The notes under the pieces are model-generated. The model was not told where the DNA came from, did not search any database, and saw only the letters and a list, made by a program, of their open reading frames with translations. A stretch of DNA of 21,413 nucleotides from Nitratidesulfovibrio sp044433065 (GTDB lineage: Bacteria; Desulfobacterota; Desulfovibrionia; Desulfovibrionales; Desulfovibrionaceae), in NCBI GenBank assembly GCA_044433065.1, contig JAWXUA010000034.1, positions 1 to 21,413 on the forward strand, given 5' to 3'. Made by a program: the position numbers and the translations under genes. Shown here piece by piece: positions 15,851-21,413 of the stretch. Every line of letters begins with the position of its first letter. Within the stretch, counting starts at the first letter, position 1.

Positions 15851-15960
15851 GCTATGTCCAACGGTACGCACCATCCCAGTGCAATTCATCTTCGGGCTAT
15901 GCCATCGGTACGCACCATCCTAGTGCAATCCACCTGCGGGCCAAGCATACGCATCGTCCC
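15836..15960. repeat. 44-45-bp tandem repeat, about 2.8 copies
   Basis: Units start at 15836 (45 bp), 15881 (44 bp) and 15925 (partial, more diverged). Each begins GCAATCCATCTTCGGGCTAT or a variant and ends near CACCATCCTAGT. The first unit includes the right end of interspersed copy C, so the array appears to have grown from that end. The sequence CATCCTAGTGCAAT also occurs near 15548. Confidence 0.78.
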
Positions 15961-16043
15961 CTCAGCAACCCTTCTTTACCCCATAAACCCCAACCCTCTA
16001 ACGGCCATCCCCCACATCTGGCCATCACCCCCTCCGGAAGCCC

Positions 16044-17195
16044 ATGACCAACGACCTCTCCTTACAAAAAGTAGCCAAGCGCTTCGGCGATTTTGTGGCA
16101 GTCAATGACATTTCTCTGGACGTGCCCACAGGCTCGTTCTTTTCCATTTTAGGCCCATCAGGTTGCGGCAAGACCACTCTTCTGCGCATGATTGCAGGCT
16201 TTGAGACGCCAAGTAGCGGCACCATCGCTATCCGTGGCCGCGACATGGCCAATGTTTTGCCAAACCAACGACCAGTCAATCTGGTCTTCCAACACCTTGC
16301 GCTCTTCCCCATGATGACCGTGGCAGAAAATATCGCCTTTGGTCTCAAGCGTCGTGGCGTGTCCACCTCTGAAGCTCGTGTCAAAGCTGACGCTATGCTC
16401 GAGCGCGTGGGCCTACCTGGCTATGGCGACAAGCGCATCACCCAACTTTCTGGTGGCCAAAAGCAGCGCGTGGCTATTGCCCGTTGTTTGGTGCTGGAAC
16501 CCTCGGTCTTGCTCCTCGACGAACCGCTTGGCGCACTGGACCTGAAGCTTCGTGAACAAATGAAAGTTGAGCTCAAAAAGCTGCAAGCTAAAGTGGGCAC
16601 AACCTTCATCTACATCACCCACGACCAGTCCGAAGCCCTTGTCATGTCTGACAATATCGCCGTCATGAACCGCGGCAACTTCGAGCAAGTTGGCACACCA
16701 CAAGAGCTCTACCACGCTCCAGCAACACCCTTTGTAGCCCGCTTTGTTGGCGACAACAATTCATGGGGCGGCACAGTGCTTGAAATCCACTGCAACAACC
16801 AATCCCGTGATTGCGTTGTCACTGTGCGCACCGACGAAGGCCACGTTTTCCGTTGCCGTGCCAGTGAAAACATGGTCCAAGGCACACGCGTGACCCTGTT
16901 CCTGCGCCCAGAAGCCATGCGCCTTGAACCCACCGACATTTCAGGCATGAACACCTTTGAAGTCACGCTCAAGGCTGTGCTCTTCGACGGTGCGAACAGC
17001 CGTCTGCTCACCGTCACCAAACAAGGTTACGAACTGCTCGTGCACCTGCCGCAAAACCGCAGCTTTGAAAATCTCGAAGCTGGCCGCCAATTCACCATTG
17101 GCTGGTACTCACACGCTGGCATCTGTTTCCCTGCGTCCTTGGACCTTGAAGATGGCGCTGGCAATACGCTTCACAGTGCTGAGGTTTCCGAATAA
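16044..17195 (+). CDS. potA: Spermidine/putrescine ABC transporter, ATP-binding protein
   Basis: Powers polyamine import as the cytoplasmic ATPase. The 383-residue protein has a complete ABC domain: Walker A GPSGCGKTT (37-45), Q-loop Gln83, signature LSGGQ (135-139), Walker B LLLDEP (156-161) with catalytic Glu160, and H-loop His193. A C-terminal TOBE-type regulatory region follows, about 235-375. Length is typical for PotA. The ATG at 16044 has only a weak GGA ribosome site. Its stop codon overlaps the potB start by 1 nt (TAATG), so the two are translationally coupled. It is the first gene of potABC, downstream of the repeat block that separates it from potD; no clear promoter of its own was found. 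Confidence 0.93.
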   Translation: MTNDLSLQKVAKRFGDFVAVNDISLDVPTGSFFSILGPSGCGKTTLLRMIAGFETPSSGTIAIRGRDMANVLPNQRPVNLVFQHLALFPMMTVAENIAFGLKRRGVSTSEARVKADAMLERVGLPGYGDKRITQLSGGQKQRVAIARCLVLEPSVLLLDEPLGALDLKLREQMKVELKKLQAKVGTTFIYITHDQSEALVMSDNIAVMNRGNFEQVGTPQELYHAPATPFVARFVGDNNSWGGTVLEIHCNNQSRDCVVTVRTDEGHVFRCRASENMVQGTRVTLFLRPEAMRLEPTDISGMNTFEVTLKAVLFDGANSRLLTVTKQGYELLVHLPQNRSFENLEAGRQFTIGWYSHAGICFPASLDLEDGAGNTLHSAEVSE

Positions 17196-18070
17196 TGGCC
17201 GCCAATACCCATAACGGCATGCCGAAATCTCGGCTCATGTTCTGGCTCTTCCTTGCGCCAGTGCTCCTCTGGCTCGTCCTGCTCATCATCATGCCGCACC
17301 TCGACATGCTGTACATGAGCTTCCGTACAGGTTCGTTCTCCAATCCACAATGGACCCTCGAGAACTATAAAACCTTCTTTGACGAACCCATTTACTGGCT
17401 CACCTTCGTGCGCACAGCCATGTACGCCATCATCACCACAATCTGCACCGTCATCATCGGTCTGCCTGTGGCCTTCTACATCACCAAAGTCGTGCAGCCA
17501 CGCCTCACAGGCTCCCTCATGCTCTTGCTCCTGCTCCCCTTCTGGGTCAGCGAGCTTGTGCGCGTCTACGGTTGGATGATTTTGCTCCGTGAATCCGGTG
17601 TCCTGAACTTCTTCATGACCAGCCTAGGCATCATCGATACCCCCATCGAAATGCTCTACAACGACGCCACCATGATCATGGGCCTTGTCTACACGTCCAT
17701 GCTCTTTATGGTTGTGCCGCTGGTCTCCGTCATGGAAAGCCTCGACGACAGCCTCATCGAAGCAGCCTACGACCTTGGCGCCACACGCATGTGCATCTGG
17801 CGCACCATCATCATTCCGCACTGCAAGCCTGGCCTCACCTCTGGTTGCATTGTGGTCTTCATGCTCACCCTCGGCAATTACCTAACGCCAAACCTTATGG
17901 GCGGTAAAAACTCCCTCTGGTTCACCGAGCAAATTTACAACCAATTCATCGCCAGCTTCAACTGGAACCAAGGTTCAGCCTTCGGCTTCCTCTTGCTTGG
18001 CCTCAGCTCTGGCATCATCTACCTTGGCCTCAAACTCACCCGTCAAAAGCTTGGGGAGGTTGCATCGTGA
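17195..18070 (+). CDS. potB: Spermidine/putrescine ABC transporter, permease
   Basis: One of two inner-membrane permease subunits. The 291-residue protein has about six membrane segments, beginning with FWLFLAPVLLWLVLLIIMP near the N-terminus. The cytoplasmic EAA loop (EAAYDLGATRMCIWRTIIIP), which docks on the ATPase, is present about two-thirds along. It overlaps potA by 1 nt and potC by 4 nt (GTGA), as expected for a compact operon. Length and motifs are normal for PotB. Confidence 0.92.
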   Translation: MAANTHNGMPKSRLMFWLFLAPVLLWLVLLIIMPHLDMLYMSFRTGSFSNPQWTLENYKTFFDEPIYWLTFVRTAMYAIITTICTVIIGLPVAFYITKVVQPRLTGSLMLLLLLPFWVSELVRVYGWMILLRESGVLNFFMTSLGIIDTPIEMLYNDATMIMGLVYTSMLFMVVPLVSVMESLDDSLIEAAYDLGATRMCIWRTIIIPHCKPGLTSGCIVVFMLTLGNYLTPNLMGGKNSLWFTEQIYNQFIASFNWNQGSAFGFLLLGLSSGIIYLGLKLTRQKLGEVAS

Positions 18071-18924
18071 TTCGTTCCCTACCCAATGGCCGCTCCTATC
18101 TGTGGTCCTACCACGCTTTTGTCGTAGCCTACTTTGTCTTCCTCTTTGCGCCTCTCGTGGTCACCTGTGTGCTCGCCTTCAACGACTCAAACTTCCCATC
18201 CCTGCCATGGAACGGCTTGAGTTTTGACTGGTTCTTTGCCGCTGGTCCCGAGCGCATCGGTGTCTTCAATGACGCCCAAAACCTGCGCGCCATCCTGACC
18301 AGTGTGCAAACAGCCTTCTTTGTCTCCATCATGAGCGTCACCGTAGGCACCTGCGCAAGTTTCCTCTTCGAGCAAGAAAACTTCCGCTTCAAGGGCCTGC
18401 TCTACATGCTCATGCTCGCGCCCCTCGTCATCCCAGGTGTCATCCTCGGTATTGCGCAGCTCCTCGCAGCCAACACCCTCGGTGCCTTCTTCGACGACGT
18501 CTTCGGCATTGACGTAGAATTCCTGCGCCCAAGTTTCTGGCTCGTGGTGCTCGGCCAATTCTCGTTCATCACAACCTTCGTGACCCTCGTGGTCTCCGCG
18601 CGCTTACGCAAGTTCGACCGCAGTCTCGAAGAAGCAGCCCTGAACCTCGGTGCCACGCCCATCGGCGTCATCCGCTACATCACCCTGCCCTACCTCAAGC
18701 CCTCCATCCTCAGTGCAGGCGCCGTGGCTTTCCTCATGAGTTTCGAGAACTTCAATACCTCGCTCTTCCTCGTAGGCTCAAGCCCAACCCTGCCTATCAA
18801 CCTCTATCTCCAAGTACGTGACGGCAGTACCCCTGTCATCAACTCCATATCCTTCCTGCTCATCCTCGGCACGTCGGTTATGGTTTTAATGAATATGTAC
18901 TTTAGTAAGAAGGATAAGGATTAG
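18067..18924 (+). CDS. potC: Spermidine/putrescine ABC transporter, permease
   Basis: Second permease subunit, 285 residues, with about six membrane segments and the EAA loop EEAALNLGATPIGVIRYITL. Translation starts at a GTG codon within the overlapping GTGA shared with the potB stop, which implies coupling. The C-terminus is short and lysine-rich (KKDKD). The stop lies in a small local duplication (GGATTAGGGCTAGGATTAG). It forms the membrane channel with PotB. Confidence 0.92.
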   Translation: MIRSLPNGRSYLWSYHAFVVAYFVFLFAPLVVTCVLAFNDSNFPSLPWNGLSFDWFFAAGPERIGVFNDAQNLRAILTSVQTAFFVSIMSVTVGTCASFLFEQENFRFKGLLYMLMLAPLVIPGVILGIAQLLAANTLGAFFDDVFGIDVEFLRPSFWLVVLGQFSFITTFVTLVVSARLRKFDRSLEEAALNLGATPIGVIRYITLPYLKPSILSAGAVAFLMSFENFNTSLFLVGSSPTLPINLYLQVRDGSTPVINSISFLLILGTSVMVLMNMYFSKKDKD

Positions 18925-18955
18925 GGCTAGGATTAGAATTGACTGGGAATTAACT

Positions 18956-19002
18956 GGGGGAAGGGGAAAACTTTTTGAAAAAAGCTTTTTCCCCTTCCCC
19001 CC
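18956..19002. terminator. Long hairpin after potC
   Basis: GGGGGAAGGGGAAAA (18956-18970) pairs with TTTTTCCCCTTCCCCC, and the loop holds a further CTTTTT/AAAAAG pairing. No T-run follows the C-rich right arm, so it is not a textbook terminator, but a stem this long just after the operon should end or stabilise the transcript. Confidence 0.7.
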
Positions 19003-19016
19003 ACCCTTCGGGCGCT

Positions 19017-19045
19017 CCCATCCCCTTTTCAAAAACTTTTTATTT
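19017..19045. repeat. Intergenic repeat shared with the right end of the window
   Basis: On the minus strand this reads AAATAAAAAG, TTTTTGAAAAGGGG, ATGGG. The same order with two fewer T occurs on the plus strand at 21308-21334. The two copies are inverted and 2.3 kb apart, flanking the PHP and amphi-Trp genes. Both lie in or beside hairpins after genes. Confidence 0.65.
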
Positions 19046-19050
19046 GCGAT

Positions 19051-19250
19051 GAAAGCTCTCCCTTCGTGTGTCGTTCGCGGCGCATGGGGGGAGTTTTTTT
19101 GTTGAAGGAGGAGGTCAGCCCAAGATAGGGAAAATGCTAGGATGGGAAAGATAGCACGTGGTTCGGTGGCGTTGATTGCCCAGTCGGATGGATTGATTGG
19201 CCGTTCCTACTGATTGCATGGGGGGGGAAGAAGGAGAGGAGAGACGAAGG
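19051..19250. other. Gene-free stretch after potC
   Basis: About 200 bp with no supported gene on either strand. It is G-rich, with poly-G runs at about 19085 and 19220. Confidence 0.4.
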
Positions 19251-19276
19251 GAGAGAGAGAGAGAGAGAGAGAGAGA
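19251..19276. repeat. (GA)13 dinucleotide microsatellite
   Basis: Thirteen uninterrupted GA units in a longer purine-only tract (about 19219-19290), directly beside the foldback element. Such a tract is prone to slippage and could differ in length between cells. No gene is read across it, so classical phase variation of a protein is not supported. Confidence 0.85.
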
Positions 19277-19288
19277 AGAGAAAGAGGG

Positions 19289-19559
19289 AAAGGCAGACTC
19301 CCTCCGTCTCGCTACGCTCGCCACCTCCCTCAAGAGGGAGGCTTAAGAACCCAACGGCACCACTTGTTCTCACAACATAATATTTTTGGCGCGTAATTTT
19401 GCCTAGTGTGCCTTTTCTACCACACGATGAGCAGGGAGTGCCCTTGCCTATCACGATGAACTCAAGACGAACAGCCAAACTACAGTGCAAGGCGAGTCTC
19501 TTAAAGCCTCCCTCTTGAGGGAGGTGGCGAGCGCAGCGAGACGGAGGGAGTCTGCCTTT
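19289..19559. mobile_element. 271-bp MITE-like foldback element
   Basis: Left terminal repeat 19289-19347 and right 19500-19559 are reverse complements over 59/60 bp, with only one substitution (CTACGCTCG versus CTGCGCTCG) and one extra T. Each arm contains its own palindrome, CCTCCCTC-AAGA-GGGAGG. The 152-bp interior has no open frame of note. Outside the arms the purine/pyrimidine flanks stay loosely complementary, and I see no clear target duplication. No transposase is encoded, so if mobile it needs one in trans. Confidence 0.82.
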
Positions 19560-19591
19560 CCTCTTCCTCTTACTCCCCTACTCCACCATCA

Positions 19592-19620
19592 CCGTAACCT
19601 AACCGTAACACGACTGTAAC
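19592..19620 (+). promoter_or_regulatory. Candidate Pho box upstream of the PHP gene
   Basis: CCGTAAC (19592-19598), CCGTAAC (19603-19609) and CTGTAAC (19614-19620) repeat at exactly 11-bp intervals with 4-bp spacers. A weaker fourth unit, CCTAATA, follows at 19625-19631. Seven-base units of the CTGTMAY type at an 11-bp period are the known layout of PhoB sites. The last units sit where the -35 of the promoter below would be. Confidence 0.55.
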
Positions 19621-19621
19621 G

Positions 19622-19650
19622 TTGCCTAATAGCCACATATGTCATACAAA
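19622..19650 (+). promoter_or_regulatory. Candidate promoter of the PHP gene
   Basis: TTGCCT (19622-19627), 17 bp, then TACAAA (19645-19650). Both are four-of-six matches, as expected for an activated promoter. The palindrome GTACATGTAC (19655-19664) lies at the predicted start site. Confidence 0.5.
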
Positions 19651-19680
19651 TAGGGTACATGTACAATGTAAGGAGCCGCC

Positions 19681-20832
19681 ATGACAAACAGCATGAAATG
19701 CCACATGAAATGCAAAGCCTTCACTAAACTCACCGATATCGACGTCACCCCAGAACAAGAAGAACAAGCGAGTACACCACACCGCATCTTCCCAGAACAA
19801 CGCACAACCTTCGCCACCCACTGGCACCCAGAAAATGTGCCCTTCCATTGCCTGCGCGATCGCCTCACAGCCATGTACCCCAACCAAGAAAAAAGCCTCA
19901 TTATCCCAACACAACATAACGAAATTTTAGCATGGGATGATTTTGCTGGCGTTGAAGTCGATTGCTACGACGCTCATCTCGGCCTCAAAGTGCAACTCCT
20001 GCTCCACTTCAAAGCTGACCGCGTAGCCATGAACAATGGTGAACCAGCTTCGCATAACGGCCACTCCTGCCACACCATGCACACCATGCTCGCAGAAACA
20101 GCCAACTACCGTGGCTACCAACTTCTCGACTTGCTCAATATATTAGAAGAAAAAAAGCCCGAACTCGTGGGCCAAGCGGCAAAACAAAGTGGTGCGACAA
20201 AGAAAATCATCAATGCTGTGGGCCGCTCTGCCGCGCAATTGCACAGCCTTGTCAGCCACTACATGCAAACCCAAACCACGCAATATAGCGCGCATATTTG
20301 CAAAAATAAACTCATCCGCAATTATCTTGATAGCACGCAACCCTTGCCCAAAGAACTCATGCCTGTGGCTCAACGCTATGTGCAAGCTGTGAAGAAAATC
20401 ATGAAAAAAGATTTTGATTACAGTAATTTGCATCCTGTTGGCGTCATCATCGAAGAAGCAAGAGCCCTTGGTGCTGGCATTGTTATTCCGCATCCTGAAG
20501 TGTTCTGGCCTGTGCTGCTTGCTGGCTACGACATTGACGGTATTGAAGTCTGGAACCCATGCTCAGAACGCTATACCACAGTTATTATGGACATGATGGC
20601 GCGGCAAAATAGCGGCCATAAACATAAAAAAATCCTGCTGCCCTTCTTTGGTGATGATTGCCATATGGCAGAAAAAACGCGGCCCATTGCCCTGCAAGAC
20701 CCAGAAAAAGCATTCCGCGAAATCGGATTGCAAGAACCGTGGGAAAGCCCTGAAATTCTCGCGCGCCTCAAAACCATGGGCATGACCAAGGAAAGCATTA
20801 TCGATACCTATACGGAACGTCTGCTTTCCTAG
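19681..20832 (+). CDS. PHP-type metal-dependent phosphoesterase-like protein
   Basis: A 383-residue protein with the main PHP superfamily marks: THWHPE (first metal histidines His47 and His49), AGVEVDCYDAHLG (the usual G-V/I-E-V strand), HPVGVIIEEARALGAGIVIPHPE (His271 and following), GIEVWNPCSER, and GDDCHMAE (Asp-x-His, 325-328). PHP proteins hydrolyse phosphate esters with a di- or trinuclear metal centre; the substrate here is unknown. The N-terminus is Cys/His-rich (MKCHMKC), which is unusual. The segment at about 155-245 is helical and probably an insertion. AAGGAG lies 6 nt before the ATG. A candidate Pho box upstream would fit a role in phosphate scavenging. It is followed after 78 bp by the amphi-Trp gene on the same strand. 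Confidence 0.75.
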   Translation: MTNSMKCHMKCKAFTKLTDIDVTPEQEEQASTPHRIFPEQRTTFATHWHPENVPFHCLRDRLTAMYPNQEKSLIIPTQHNEILAWDDFAGVEVDCYDAHLGLKVQLLLHFKADRVAMNNGEPASHNGHSCHTMHTMLAETANYRGYQLLDLLNILEEKKPELVGQAAKQSGATKKIINAVGRSAAQLHSLVSHYMQTQTTQYSAHICKNKLIRNYLDSTQPLPKELMPVAQRYVQAVKKIMKKDFDYSNLHPVGVIIEEARALGAGIVIPHPEVFWPVLLAGYDIDGIEVWNPCSERYTTVIMDMMARQNSGHKHKKILLPFFGDDCHMAEKTRPIALQDPEKAFREIGLQEPWESPEILARLKTMGMTKESIIDTYTERLLS

Positions 20833-20910
20833 GGTATGTCTGCAAAGTGCTTTAATGCCTTTTTGCCACCCAAGCCCTTTAAGCCTCTATGATTACAGGT
20901 TATATTTTCC

Positions 20911-21177
20911 ATGACAAGTCCAACGCCTTTTCTATTTGAGTCACGCGAGGATGCCCAATCCATCCAAGCGTTTTTGGAGTCGCTGATGCAAGGCTTTGAA
21001 AAACAACGCCTTGTTTTCAGCAGTGATGGCAAGGAAGTTGTGCTCTCGCCACAAGGTTTGCTTGATTTTAGCGTCAAAGCATCGTGTAAATCAGACACGT
21101 GCAACCTGACTATCAATATCGCGTGGCGTGAAGCTGATGAGGAAACTTTACCCACTTTGGTGGCGGTAACGGAATAG
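20911..21177 (+). CDS. Amphi-Trp domain-containing protein
   Basis: A small 88-residue protein resembling the amphi-Trp domain: an N-terminal F-ES-REDA start, a helix (IQAFLESLMQGFEKQRLVF), a short strand region (GKEVVLSPQG), and the closing strand TINIAWRE with the characteristic aromatic W-R. The family's function is not established. The ATG at 20911 has only a distant AGG about 12 nt upstream, so translation may be weak or coupled to the PHP gene, which ends 78 bp earlier with no terminator between. The two are probably one transcript. Confidence 0.6.
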   Translation: MTSPTPFLFESREDAQSIQAFLESLMQGFEKQRLVFSSDGKEVVLSPQGLLDFSVKASCKSDTCNLTINIAWREADEETLPTLVAVTE

Positions 21178-21239
21178 TATCTTGCCTTTGCTAAAGATCT
21201 CCGGCACTCCAGCCCATAACCATCTCTAACCAATTCCAA

Positions 21240-21413
21240 TCACCTCTTCCCGTTCTCCCCACACCCATGTGGCCGAAAATTACAGTCAAAGACGACACTC
21301 CCATCCACAAATAAAAAGTTTGAAAAGGGATGGGGGGTGTCCTTATTGATAATAGACGATATGTTGGTAACGATGCCTATATCGTCGTTGCCCAACACCT
21401 TGATAACGGTAGT
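21240..21413 (-). CDS. Possible partial reading frame running off the right edge
   Basis: The minus strand is open from the window edge to a TGA at 21240-21242 (57 codons). The first 25 residues, including LGNDDIGIVTNISSII, look like the start of an ACT domain of the RelA/SpoT type. The rest comes from the hairpin/repeat and does not look like protein. Either a gene is cut off by the repeat, or this is chance. The plus strand is also open here (MGGVLIDNRRYVGND), so strand choice is uncertain. Confidence 0.25.
   Translation of the reverse strand, partial: TTVIKVLGNDDIGIVTNISSIINKDTPHPFSNFLFVDGSVVFDCNFRPHGCGENGKR
21294..21341. terminator. Hairpin downstream of the amphi-Trp gene
   Basis: GACACTCCCATCC (21294-21306) pairs with GGATGGGGGGTGTC (21328-21341) with one bulge; the loop is the AT-rich shared repeat. 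There is no T-run after it on the plus strand (CTTATTG). It probably ends the PHP/amphi-Trp transcript. Confidence 0.6.

Noticed and set aside
15517..15861. Open frames in the potD-potA gap on both strands
   Set aside because: They are built from the interspersed repeats (VIARSDA-type peptides) and have no ribosome sites.

Overview
The window looks like chromosome of a sulfate-reducing deltaproteobacterium of the Desulfovibrionaceae, or a close relative of moderate GC content. The main evidence is the lactate-oxidation block on the minus strand (1-11634), read right to left: pyruvate:ferredoxin oxidoreductase (por), lactate permease (lctP), FAD-linked lactate dehydrogenase (glcD), its two-cluster Fe-S partner, and a long phosphotransacetylase with an N-terminal P-loop domain (pta). 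This is the order known from Desulfovibrio vulgaris, where acetate kinase follows; here it would lie beyond the left edge. Together these genes import lactate, oxidise it to pyruvate, convert pyruvate to acetyl-CoA plus reduced ferredoxin, and start substrate-level ATP formation through acetyl phosphate.

The middle (11635-14371) is accessory. It has an AT-rich por upstream region with a candidate sigma-70 promoter and a perfect palindrome, a striking array of ten exact 10-bp repeats, a YhcH/EbgC-family gene on the plus strand, a shared bidirectional terminator, and a minus-strand two-gene unit (ImmA/IrrE-type metallopeptidase translationally coupled to a two-TM protein) with its own sigma-70 promoter.

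On the right, a plus-strand polyamine ABC transporter is split in two. potD (binding protein) has its own terminator, then come 613 bp of repeats, then the tightly overlapping potA-potB-potC. After potC lie a long hairpin, a (GA)13 tract and a 271-bp foldback element with 59/60-bp terminal inverted repeats. Next is a PHP-type metallohydrolase gene preceded by three 11-bp-spaced CYGTAAC repeats that look like a Pho box, and then an amphi-Trp domain gene.

Intergenic DNA is unusually repeat-rich. At least three genes of the lactate block (pta, the Fe-S subunit, por) have stop codons inside tandem duplications that continue downstream. A short interspersed repeat family occurs three times, a foldback element once, and a hairpin-associated sequence twice. 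Another unusual feature is a six-Cys, four-His, Gly/Ser-rich insertion in the pyruvate:ferredoxin oxidoreductase. No tRNA, rRNA, CRISPR array or insertion-sequence transposase was recognised. All family assignments come from reading motifs, not from database searches.
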